DNA of 12,029 nt from Hydrogenophilales bacterium RIFOXYD1_FULL_62_11 (lineage in GTDB: Bacteria > Pseudomonadota > Gammaproteobacteria > Burkholderiales > Thiobacillaceae). The stretch is from contig MGZO01000127.1 in assembly GCA_001802655.1 (NCBI GenBank), forward strand, positions 12,032 through 24,060, written 5' to 3'. Below the pieces are notes generated by a model. That model saw nothing but the letters and a program-made list of their open reading frames with translations, was not told the DNA's origin and made no database searches. Made by a program: the position numbers and the translations under genes. Shown here piece by piece: positions 1 to 5,381 of this stretch (positions are counted from its first letter, which is position 1; every line of letters starts with the position of its first letter).

Positions 1-101
1 AACGTCTGGCGCTGGCGCACGACCCCGCCTATCACGCCCTGCGCAGCCAGGTGCTGGAATTCCTCTATAGCCGGCAGATGCGGCCCAAGGAGGCCGCCTG
101 A
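1..101 (+). CDS. 3' end of an unidentified gene (partial)
   Basis: An open frame enters from the left edge and stops at TGA 99-101, giving a 32-residue C-terminal tail that ends in RQMRPKEAA. The tail looks helical and charged. It is too short to assign to a family. The Anbu gene downstream often sits with ATP-grasp, alpha-E and transglutaminase-like genes, but this tail does not obviously match the C-terminus of any of them, so I make no family call. An AAGGAGG stretch at 87-93 lies inside its last codons but is too far from the next ATG (112) to be a normal ribosome binding site. Confidence 0.4.
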   Translation, partial: RLALAHDPAYHALRSQVLEFLYSRQMRPKEAA

Positions 102-204
102 TCCCACGTTCATGCCTCCCGGCCCCGGTTCACACTGGAAACAGTATCGCGGCGACCCGGCCATTCGTGGCGGGTTGTTCGAGCAGTGTCGGGTGCGTTC
201 GGCA

Positions 205-615
205 ATGGACGACCAGTTTAACGAGACGTTTGCCCAGGTCGAACGGCTGATGTGCAGTCACGGCGTGTTTCACGCCAAGCTGCATTTTTCCAGCAGCCGC
301 GCCACGCTCTGGCTGTACAGCGATCCCCACCGCTACCGGGTGCTGTCGGTGGACGAGTTGCTGACCGCCACGCCCTGCCACGACTGCCCGTCGACGCATT
401 ACCCGCTCGACGCTGTCGTCGACTCGCAGCACATCCGCCCGATTCTGGAAATGTTTCGCACCCTGCGTTTTTCCGATGAACAGCTTTACCTGCGCTCAGG
501 TTCGCTCAACCTCATCAACGGCATGGTTGGGCTGAATTTCTCCTGCGACGGCAGCCACTACCTGCCCGCCGAAGAGTTTCTGGCGTCGCCACTGGCGCGC
601 TGGTTCAGCCCGTAA
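205..615 (+). CDS. Uncharacterised small protein
   Basis: The frame is open from ATG 112 (167 aa), but I prefer ATG 205 (136 aa): the 31 residues between the two starts are rich in Gly, Pro and Arg and read like translated non-coding DNA, while the protein after residue M32 has normal globular composition. Neither start has a good Shine-Dalgarno sequence. No family is recognised. Visible features are a short CxxC (TPCHDCP) near the middle, several aromatic residues and an LPAEEFL segment near the C-terminus; there is no signal peptide or membrane segment, so it is probably cytosolic. It lies between an unidentified gene end and the Anbu peptidase on the same strand, with 164 nt before the Anbu start. 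Whether it works with Anbu is unknown. Confidence 0.6.
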   Translation: MDDQFNETFAQVERLMCSHGVFHAKLHFSSSRATLWLYSDPHRYRVLSVDELLTATPCHDCPSTHYPLDAVVDSQHIRPILEMFRTLRFSDEQLYLRSGSLNLINGMVGLNFSCDGSHYLPAEEFLASPLARWFSP

Positions 616-779
616 CGTGCAGCGACGGCGAGATGCTGCCCCTGATCCCGGGGCGGGCCGAGCGCCTTGGATGAGCAGGGGGCGTTCAGCTATCCGGGCA
701 CGTGCGCGGCGCCATTGCGCTTGAGCCCAGCGCCGAAAACAGGCACGATGAAGCCCGTCTGAACGAATCATTCCACGCC

Positions 780-1559
780 ATGACTTATTGCGTCGCCATC
801 AAGACGGACAGCGGACTGGTTTTTGCCTCCGACTCGCTTACCAACGCCGGCATCGACAATGTCAGCACCTATTCCAAAATGCACACCTTTGTCGAGCCGG
901 GCGAGCGCATGTTCGTGCTGCTGGCGGCGGGCAACCTCGCCACCACCCAGAGCGTCGTCAAGCGTCTGCGTGACGATTGCCGGCTCGGCAATCCCATCTG
1001 TCTGTCCACTGTCTATTCGATCAGCGACGCGGTCGAATACATCGGCACCGTTTCCACCGAAGTCCAGCGCACGCAGGCGGCGCGCGACGCCAACACCAAT
1101 TTCGACGCCACCTTCATCTTTGGCGGCCAGATCGCCGGGCAGGCGCCCGAAACCTACATGGTCTATCCGCAGGGCAACCACATTCACGAATCGGCCGCGC
1201 ATCCGTTCCTGCAGATCGGCGAAACCAAATACGGCAAGCCGATTCTCGACCGGGTGATTCGCCACGACACGCCGCTGGAGCAGGCTGCACGCTGCGCGCT
1301 AGTGTCGATCAACTCGACCATCCGCTCCAACCTCACCGTCGGCCCGCCGGTCGAACTGCTGATCTACAACACGGATACGCTCAACGCGGGCCGCCGCCTG
1401 AGCCTTTCGGAAGACCATCCCTACTATCGTTCGCTGGCCAGTGCCTGGAACGAAGGCCTGCGCCAGGCGCTCAACAACCTGCCGCCCTTCGAATGGGAAA
1501 GCCAGCCGCAACCGCTGCAGGTGGTGGCGGCCAGCGGCAGCGGGCAGATGCAGGGGTGA
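780..1559 (+). CDS. anbu: Proteasome-type peptidase, Anbu family
   Basis: 259 aa from ATG 780. This start gives the family's usual MTYCVAIK beginning; the frame is open back to ATG 702, but those 26 residues do not belong to the family. It belongs to the Ntn-hydrolase proteasome-like group (Anbu, the proposed ancestral beta subunit related to HslV and 20S beta subunits). Seen in the sequence: Thr2 next to the initiator Met as candidate nucleophile, the FASDSLTNAG segment equivalent to the conserved Asp region of beta subunits, a Lys in the YSKMHTF strand, and a Gly-rich turn LLAAGNLATT. The C-terminal third (TVGPPVELLIYNTDTL) is also typical. Known Anbu proteins form cytosolic oligomers; substrates are poorly known. 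The usual ATP-grasp, alpha-E and transglutaminase partners are not visible here, though upstream DNA is cut off. No clear SD precedes the start. Confidence 0.9.
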   Translation: MTYCVAIKTDSGLVFASDSLTNAGIDNVSTYSKMHTFVEPGERMFVLLAAGNLATTQSVVKRLRDDCRLGNPICLSTVYSISDAVEYIGTVSTEVQRTQAARDANTNFDATFIFGGQIAGQAPETYMVYPQGNHIHESAAHPFLQIGETKYGKPILDRVIRHDTPLEQAARCALVSINSTIRSNLTVGPPVELLIYNTDTLNAGRRLSLSEDHPYYRSLASAWNEGLRQALNNLPPFEWESQPQPLQVVAASGSGQMQG

Positions 1560-1581
1560 GGGGCGGGAAGCGGTAAGCCAC

Positions 1582-1610
1582 CTGGCCTGACGGCCAGCGC
1601 TGGTTTCTTT
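1582..1610 (+). terminator. Possible rho-independent terminator after the Anbu gene
   Basis: CTGGCC (1582-1587), a 4-nt loop and GGCCAG (1592-1597) form a perfect 6-bp GC-rich stem, followed after a short CGCTGG by the T-rich TTTCTTT (1604-1610). It lies 23 nt after the Anbu stop. The gap between stem and T tract makes it an imperfect terminator. A second imperfect hairpin (1613-1623 with 1635-1644) follows without a T tract. Confidence 0.35.
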
Positions 1611-1652
1611 ACTTGGGGAAATCAGTCATTCAGCGATTCCCCAAACATCATG

Positions 1653-1683
1653 TTGATCTCTTTACACGGTCTCGCGCGATAAA
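1653..1683 (+). promoter_or_regulatory. Weak sigma70-like promoter candidate before the cassette array
   Basis: TTGATC (1653-1658) and GATAAA (1678-1683), 19 nt apart, lie just before the first cassette boundary, where a promoter for the array would be expected. Each box matches the consensus at only four of six positions and the spacer is long, so this is a suggestion only. Confidence 0.2.
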
Positions 1684-1691
1684 GCCGCGCA

Positions 1692-1715
1692 GCGCCGGTT
1701 AGCTCTACGTTAGGG
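1692..1715 (+). repeat. Left boundary of the cassette array: attC right half or attI-like site
   Basis: The segment GCCGGTTAGCTC followed by TACGTTAGGG is almost the same as the right half (L' plus R') of the attC at 3895-3981, but I find no matching R''/L'' left arm in the 130 nt upstream. GTTAGGG (1709-1715) is the crossover box, and the first cassette starts at T1710. It could be the recombined end of an attI site, or an attC whose left half was lost. No integrase gene is near to decide. Confidence 0.55.
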
Positions 1716-1738
1716 CGCAGCACGTTATTAGAGGATGT

Positions 1739-2383
1739 ATGACAAAGAAAGTCTTCTGGGATGATCCGTACGCGACTTCGCATCAAACCTGTGTTACTTC
1801 AGTTAATGGCTGTGAAATCGAACTGGAATCCACAATATTCTTCGCCTTTTCGGGCGGGCAAGAGAGCGATCAAGGTTCAATTGCAGGTATCCAGGTGCTT
1901 TCGGCAAGGAAAGAGGGATTGCGGATTATCTATACTCTGCCACCCTCTCACGGGCTTCAGGTTGGTCAGTCTGTGCAAATTGAAATTGAATGGGAGAGGC
2001 GCTATCGACTGATGCGCCTTCATTTCGCTGCAGAATTGATTCTAGAAATCTTCTACAAAGAGCTAAATAGTGTAGGCAAGGTTGGCGCTCATATCGCTCC
2101 AGATAAGGCTCGGATCGACTTCGTATGGCCGGAGAGCATCTCTCCGCTCCTTCCTGCTTTTTCTGAAATGGCGAATCAGATAATCTCATCCAACAGGGGC
2201 ATAACGACCGACTTCGATGATGCTTTGAATGAAAGAAGATATTGGGAAATCCAAGGCTTTTCCCGAGTCCCATGTGGCGGCACTCACGTCCGATCAACTG
2301 GAGAGGTTGGACAGGTCAGGCTCAAGAGAAATAACATTGGCAAGGGAAAAGAGCGGGTGGAAATCTTTCTGTGCGAACCGTGA
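1739..2383 (+). CDS. Alanyl-tRNA editing protein, AlaX-like (cassette 1)
   Basis: 214 aa from ATG 1739, preceded by AGAGGA (1730-1735). It resembles the free-standing editing domains related to the AlaRS editing domain, which hydrolyse mischarged tRNA-Ala species. Seen: FSGGQESDQGSI (37-48), equivalent to the family's GGGQPSDxGxI; RLHFAAEL (93-100) at the place of the family's HTAxHLL metal site; and the C-terminal CGGTH (179-183). The family's four zinc ligands are HxxxH and CxxxH. Here the first motif is H95-x3-E99, so the second His is replaced by Glu, and the Thr after the first His is Phe. Three of four ligands remain, so the protein may still bind metal with altered geometry, or may have a changed activity. 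It is the first gene of the array and is well placed to be expressed from an upstream promoter. Confidence 0.85.
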   Translation: MTKKVFWDDPYATSHQTCVTSVNGCEIELESTIFFAFSGGQESDQGSIAGIQVLSARKEGLRIIYTLPPSHGLQVGQSVQIEIEWERRYRLMRLHFAAELILEIFYKELNSVGKVGAHIAPDKARIDFVWPESISPLLPAFSEMANQIISSNRGITTDFDDALNERRYWEIQGFSRVPCGGTHVRSTGEVGQVRLKRNNIGKGKERVEIFLCEP

Positions 2384-2432
2384 GTATTTCATCAATGCTG
2401 ATATTTGAGCTCCTTTATCTAATCGGGGTGCA

Positions 2433-2489
2433 CCCTAACAATTCATTCAAGCCGACGCCTAACGGCGTGGCTTAACTCCAGCGTTAGGC
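2433..2489 (+). repeat. attC site 1 (57 bp), end of cassette 1
   Basis: R'' box CCCTAAC (2433-2439) and R' box GTTAGGC (2483-2489; cleavage after G2483). The middle folds as AAGCC-GACGCC / GGCGT-GGCTT around a TAAC loop, with an unpaired G as expected for an extrahelical base. R'' extended to GCACCCTAAC matches the complement of this cassette's own start (GTTAGGGCGC, 1709-1718) at nine of ten positions. It shares its long left arm with attC site 6. Confidence 0.9.
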
Positions 2490-2491
2490 AT

Positions 2492-2914
2492 ATGGAGTCT
2501 TTCGATTTTTCGTGGATGGTTGGTCGCACCATTCGAGAGGTTAGGTTCAATGAGCCAACCCAATGGTCGTTCTCGTTTGAGCCCGGAATTGGCATTGGCG
2601 TTGAGTGCCCTTGGCGCTTACTGCAGGATGGTCGCGTGGCAATAAGCAGCGAGGATCACTTGCAGCAGTATGGCCTTCCGGCTCCGCTGGACGCTGCGGC
2701 TGTAGCCTCTGACCGACTTAGTTCTCGTTCTGTCACCCGCGTCGAGGTCCGCGACGGGACCGCAGACCTGATACTAGAGTTAGGAGGTAGCTTGCGCCTT
2801 GAAATTATTCCAATCTCTAGCGGATACGAGAGCTGGGGTGTCAGCACCCCGTCGGGATTTCAGGTTGTCGCGCAGGGCGGCGGCCAGTTGTGTGGTTGGC
2901 GGGCTGGTGCATAA
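2492..2914 (+). CDS. DUF6188-like hypothetical protein (cassette 2)
   Basis: 140 aa. The ATG at 2492 is only eight bases into the cassette, so there is no room for a full ribosome binding site apart from the AGG of the R' box. The protein has a run of short beta strands with WSFSFEPGIGIGVECPWRLL (25-44), ISSEDHLQQYGLPAPLDAA (51-69) and a Gly-rich ELGGSLRLEIIPISSGYESW (96-115). From memory this pattern belongs to small proteins grouped as DUF6188, some of which occur near toxins or in cassettes; the family name is a tentative match and the function is unknown. There is no signal peptide. The stop codon TAA (2912-2914) is part of the R'' box of the following attC, so gene and attC overlap. Confidence 0.7.
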   Translation: MESFDFSWMVGRTIREVRFNEPTQWSFSFEPGIGIGVECPWRLLQDGRVAISSEDHLQQYGLPAPLDAAAVASDRLSSRSVTRVEVRDGTADLILELGGSLRLEIIPISSGYESWGVSTPSGFQVVAQGGGQLCGWRAGA

Positions 2915-2995
2915 CAATTCGTTCAACACAGCTCCACTTCGTTCCGCTCGGACTTGCCGCCTGCGGTGTCCAGCCGGTTAACTCAAACGTTAGGT
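2909..2995 (+). repeat. attC site 2 (87 bp), end of cassette 2
   Basis: R'' GCATAAC (2909-2915) and R' GTTAGGT (2989-2995; cleavage after G2989). Same length as attC site 4 and identical to it at about 77 of 87 positions by my hand alignment. Most substitutions lie in the stem and loop. The right half GCCGGTTAACTC-AAACGTTAG is typical of the array. Confidence 0.9.
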
Positions 2996-2999
2996 TTTT

Positions 3000-3401
3000 A
3001 TGCCCGCGATTGAATACCGCCACAACTTTCCTCTTGAGGCTGTTGATGTGGCTGCGGTTTTTGATAACTCCGGCATTCGCCGCCCCACCAAGGATTTGGC
3101 GCGGATCGAGCGCATGTTCGCCAATGCCAACCTGATTCTCTCCGCTTGGCATGAAGGCAAACTCGTTGGGGTGTGTCGCGCACTAACCGATTTTAGTTAT
3201 TGCTGCTACTTGTCCGATCTCGCAGTGGACAAGGCTTTTCAAAAGCATGGTATCGGGTGTGAGCTTATTGCCCGCGTTCGCTCTGCTATTGGGGAAGAGG
3301 TGGCGCTCGTACTATTGTCAGCCCCAGAAGCAATGGAGTATTACCCCAAGGTCGGCTTCGAGAAAATCGAGAATGGATTCATCATAAAACGTACCCGGTA
3401 A
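3000..3401 (+). CDS. GNAT-family N-acetyltransferase (cassette 3)
   Basis: 133 aa from ATG 3000, 10 nt after the cassette start; the AGG of the R' box stands 5 nt before the ATG and may act as a weak SD. It has the GNAT core: a strand and turn LILSAWHEGKLVGVCRAL (45-62), the beta4 strand YLSDLAVDKAFQ (70-81), the acetyl-CoA pyrophosphate loop QKHGIG (81-86) followed by helix CELIARVRSAI, and the C-terminal PEAMEYYPKVGFEKIENGFI (109-128) with the conserved Tyr and GF. Length is near the minimal size for a single-domain GNAT. It should transfer an acetyl group from acetyl-CoA to an amine; the substrate cannot be told from sequence. Antibiotic acetylation is possible for a cassette gene, but nothing specific supports it. 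Confidence 0.9.
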   Translation: MPAIEYRHNFPLEAVDVAAVFDNSGIRRPTKDLARIERMFANANLILSAWHEGKLVGVCRALTDFSYCCYLSDLAVDKAFQKHGIGCELIARVRSAIGEEVALVLLSAPEAMEYYPKVGFEKIENGFIIKRTR

Positions 3402-3407
3402 ATCGAA

Positions 3408-3530
3408 ACCTAACCCTGCATTCGAGAGAGACTGGCCGATGAGCGTTCTCGTTGCGGCCTGCGGTTATTGAACTTTCGGGGCTCCGGCCAAGCTTTGTGG
3501 TCGGCCAGCCCCTCAATTTGAACGTTAGGC
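3408..3530 (+). repeat. attC site 3 (123 bp), end of cassette 3
   Basis: R'' ACCTAAC (3408-3414) and R' GTTAGGC (3524-3530; cleavage after G3524). The longest attC in the array. Its inner stem pairs CTGGCCGA (3431-3438) with TCGGCCAG (3501-3508). AAACCTAAC at the left end is an exact complement of this cassette's first bases (GTTAGGTTT, 2989-2997), which supports its being the native attC of the GNAT cassette. Confidence 0.88.
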
Positions 3531-3547
3531 CTCAAGTCAGTGGAACA

Positions 3548-3967
3548 ATGAATAGCCCAACACTGAGTCTCGTTGTCCTCCGCTTCGCAGACCTCGATCT
3601 GGCTGGAAGGTTCTATGCAGCAATCGGCCTCCACCTTACAAAGGAGAAGCATGGCTCCGGCCCGGACCACTATTCCTGTCAGCTGGGCTCCGTTGTGCTT
3701 GAGCTTTATCCTGCAGGCAAGCTTGCCGCCGTGCCCGGTACCGCAATGTTCGGCCTCAGCGTTAGCTCAATGGAGCTAATTATTCGTGCTGTCGAGGGCA
3801 ATGGTGGCTCAGTCGTTCAGCCGCCCATCTCTTCTGAGCGCGGCATTCGTTCTGTAGTCTCAGATCCCGGTGGCCACAAGCTTGAGCTGGTAGAGCCTAA
3901 CAATTCGCTCAACACAGCGCCACTACGTGGCGCTCGGACTGGCCGCCTGCGGCGTCCAGCCGGTTAG
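3548..3967 (+). CDS. VOC/glyoxalase-fold protein with attC-encoded tail (cassette 4)
   Basis: 139 aa from ATG 3548. The frame is open back to 3452, but that part lies in attC site 3 and the leader, so it is not native. Single VOC domain: LVVLRFADLDLAGRFYAAIGL (8-28), the strand GSVVLELYPAG (48-57) with Glu52, MFGLSVSSMELIIRAVEGNGG (67-87), and the closing RSVVSDPGGHKLELVEP (101-117), where Glu114 is at the usual metal-ligand position. Family members include glyoxalases, fosfomycin and bleomycin resistance proteins and dioxygenases; the substrate is unknown. There is no stop codon before the attC: the reading frame continues through the R'' box and ends at TAG 3965-3967, so residues 117-139 (Arg-rich, ending RRPAG) are encoded by attC DNA. 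Confidence 0.85.
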   Translation: MNSPTLSLVVLRFADLDLAGRFYAAIGLHLTKEKHGSGPDHYSCQLGSVVLELYPAGKLAAVPGTAMFGLSVSSMELIIRAVEGNGGSVVQPPISSERGIRSVVSDPGGHKLELVEPNNSLNTAPLRGARTGRLRRPAG

Positions 3968-3981
3968 CTCAAACGTTAGGC
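3895..3981 (+). repeat. attC site 4 (87 bp), end of cassette 4
   Basis: R'' GCCTAAC (3895-3901) and R' GTTAGGC (3975-3981; cleavage after G3975). A stem GCGCCAC / GTGGCGC (3918-3924 with 3928-3934) marks the inner arm. It is a sister of attC site 2. The VOC reading frame of cassette 4 runs through most of it. Confidence 0.9.
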
Positions 3982-3988
3982 ACTCTAG

Positions 3989-4339
3989 ATGATCGACTTT
4001 GTTTTAATTGTCTTCTTCGGTCTAATGGCAGCTCGCATCGCCCAGTCAGTTCGCCGAGAGTCAGCCATCTTTCGCGAGTTCAATCAGTCGCAGTCACTTC
4101 GCTACGTGGTTCTTCTTTTTCCATTGGGCCCCATTCTCTCCTTAACAACCACTTTTCGGCTCGACTGGTGGGTTGCACTGATGCTTGTTTTAGGGTGTTA
4201 CCTTCCAGGTTTTATGGTTGCGCGTCGCCATCTTTCTATATTTGAGCGTGCCGGCACGGACCGAGTTAAGGGCGCAGAGAGTGCAGCTTCTCAAGCGTAT
4301 GGAACAGCTATCGTTGGTCCCGGTGGGGCAAGTGCCTAA
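3989..4339 (+). CDS. Small membrane protein of unknown function (cassette 5)
   Basis: 116 aa from ATG 3989, 13 nt into the cassette, with no clear SD. Three hydrophobic stretches are visible: 3-16 (FVLIVFFGLMAARIA), 39-54 (YVVLLFPLGPILSLTT) and 60-78 (WWVALMLVLGCYLPGFMVA), separated by charged loops, so it should be an inner-membrane protein. The first segment is short and could be a membrane anchor. The polar tail (82-116) ends in a Gly/Ala-rich GPGGASA. No family is recognised. The TAA stop (4337-4339) is inside the R'' box of the attC that follows. Confidence 0.65.
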   Translation: MIDFVLIVFFGLMAARIAQSVRRESAIFREFNQSQSLRYVVLLFPLGPILSLTTTFRLDWWVALMLVLGCYLPGFMVARRHLSIFERAGTDRVKGAESAASQAYGTAIVGPGGASA

Positions 4340-4414
4340 CATTGGAGTCAAGGCGCTCCCTTCGGTCGCTGGGACGCGCCGCAAGCGGCGCGCCCCTTAC
4401 CTCAAACGTTAGAG
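4334..4414 (+). repeat. attC site 5 (81 bp), end of cassette 5
   Basis: R'' GCCTAAC (4334-4340) and R' GTTAGAG (4408-4414; cleavage after G4408). AGTGCCTAAC (4331-4340) is an exact 10-nt complement of the start of this cassette (GTTAGGCACT, 3975-3984). The inner hairpin GCGCCGC / GCGGCGC around AA (about 4376-4391) is very strong. Confidence 0.9.
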
Positions 4415-4429
4415 TCAGTCGGAATCCCT

Positions 4430-4516
4430 ATGACCAAGCAATCCAAAGAGGCAAAGCCACCTCCCCAAGAAAAGTTGGTTTGCTCTACCTTCAAACCATA
4501 TTCGGCCTATTACTAA
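4430..4516 (+). CDS. Possible 28-residue leader ORF before the cassette 6 gene
   Basis: ATG 4430 to TAA 4516 encodes 28 residues that start MTKQSKEAKPPPQEK and end in FKPYSAYY. A GGAAT (4421-4425) lies five bases before the start. It ends 16 nt before the start of the secreted-protein gene, which itself has no visible SD, so reinitiation after this ORF is conceivable. It may equally be chance. No homologue is recognised. Confidence 0.25.
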   Translation: MTKQSKEAKPPPQEKLVCSTFKPYSAYY

Positions 4517-4532
4517 AATCAGACCATTCAAT

Positions 4533-5249
4533 ATGAAAACTCCATCAATACTGTTTTGCATTGTACTTTCGCTCCCACTTTCAGCAGTTGCCTGCCCGAC
4601 TGGCATGGTGTTCAACGGGAATGGTTGCAGTCCTCCGTATGAATACACCGGCTGGGACATGCTTCGGGACCGGCGTGTTGCCATCGATGCCATTGGTGCC
4701 GATCGACCTAGAAGCAACGGGCGTGTCCGAAGCAAAGAGGAGTTGGCTCACCTGGAACGCCTCCGCTTGAAAATACAGCAAGAAAAAGAGATAAAGCTTG
4801 AGAAGCTTGCCAAAGGGGAATGGGGTGTCGAATCCACCTCCACACCCGAAGGTAATTTGTGCGCTGCAACGTTTGCAAAACAATCTACGAGCAATGAGGG
4901 CGTGATAGGCGGCATGGTCACCATCATGGGGTTTCAACAGCCAAAGCCCGATGCTTGGCTGATGTTTCATGGTACGGGACTGCCCAAGCCGCGAGACGTC
5001 GAAAAGCTAAAGATCACTCTTCAGCAAGATGATGAACCTGCCCAAACTGTTCAGGTGTTCAATTACAGATACGGAACATCCAGAGAAATAGGCGTGGTCG
5101 CATTTGCCGTACCGGGGCTGGCGGCGGCGCTGGAGGGCATGCGTGATAAGCAAAGTTTCAAGTTGTCGATTGACGGCAAAACGGCGATGACCATTCAATG
5201 GGCAGATGCCGCACCGGTTATCAAGAAACTCAGGCAGTGCGCAAAATAG
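4533..5249 (+). CDS. Secreted protein of unknown function (cassette 6)
   Basis: 238 aa from ATG 4533. Residues 1-20 form a signal peptide: Lys2, hydrophobic core ILFCIVLSLPL, then SAVA before Cys21, so cleavage after Ala20 by signal peptidase I is likely. AVAC is a poor lipobox but a lipoprotein is not excluded. The mature part begins CPTGMVFNGNGCSPP with two cysteines, then a Trp-containing segment, a charged helix-forming stretch rich in Lys and Glu (67-95), GEWGV (96-100), and a C-terminal globular domain (about 103-238) with further cysteines at 110 and 236. Four mature cysteines suggest disulphides in the periplasm. From memory, secreted proteins starting with CP-G-M-V occur in gammaproteobacteria, but no function is known to me. 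No SD is visible before the start. Confidence 0.75.
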   Translation: MKTPSILFCIVLSLPLSAVACPTGMVFNGNGCSPPYEYTGWDMLRDRRVAIDAIGADRPRSNGRVRSKEELAHLERLRLKIQQEKEIKLEKLAKGEWGVESTSTPEGNLCAATFAKQSTSNEGVIGGMVTIMGFQQPKPDAWLMFHGTGLPKPRDVEKLKITLQQDDEPAQTVQVFNYRYGTSREIGVVAFAVPGLAAALEGMRDKQSFKLSIDGKTAMTIQWADAAPVIKKLRQCAK

Positions 5250-5321
5250 CGTGAAGACATAAGAGGAACTTGCTGGAATCCTGGCAACAAGCTCAGGTTA
5301 AAACGCCTGAAGTACAGCCAG

Positions 5322-5381
5322 CTCTAACAATTCATTCAAGCCGACGCCGCTTCGCGGCGCGGCTTAATTCAAGCGTTGAAC
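5322..5381 (+). repeat. attC site 6 (60 bp), end of cassette 6 and of the array
   Basis: R'' CTCTAAC (5322-5328) and R' GTTGAAC (5375-5381; cleavage after G5375). R'' complements the start of cassette 6 (GTTAGAG, 4408-4414) at seven of seven positions. The inner stem is CGCCGC / GCGGCG around TTC. The left arm is the same as in attC site 1. The terminal box differs from all others (GTTGAAC), as expected where the array joins flanking DNA. Confidence 0.9.

Larger units (their letters stand above)
1710..5375 (+). mobile_element. Integron cassette array: six cassettes, no integrase in window (CALIN)
   Basis: Six open reading frames in the same orientation are each followed by an imperfect inverted repeat that ends in GTTRRRY-like DNA and begins with a complementary box ending in TAAC. 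Cassette limits (G^TT cleavage points) are at about 1710, 2484, 2990, 3525, 3976, 4409 and 5376. In most cassettes the 5' bases are complementary to the R'' box at their own 3' end, as predicted from integration of circles. Base composition is visibly lower in GC than both flanks. There is no tyrosine recombinase gene here, so within this window it is a cluster of attC sites lacking an integrase. The integrase may lie outside the window or be lost. Confidence 0.9.

Noticed and set aside
1613..1644. Imperfect inverted repeat TTGGGGAAATC / GATTCCCCAA as a terminator
   Set aside because: No T tract follows on either strand; the hairpin at 1582-1597 is the better candidate.
2799..2981. Open frame running from cassette 2 through attC site 2
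   Set aside because: It overlaps the well-formed DUF6188-like gene in another frame and only reads attC DNA at its end.
3452..3547. N-terminal extension of the cassette 4 VOC protein
   Set aside because: It lies in attC site 3 and crosses the cassette boundary; the VOC domain begins just after ATG 3548.
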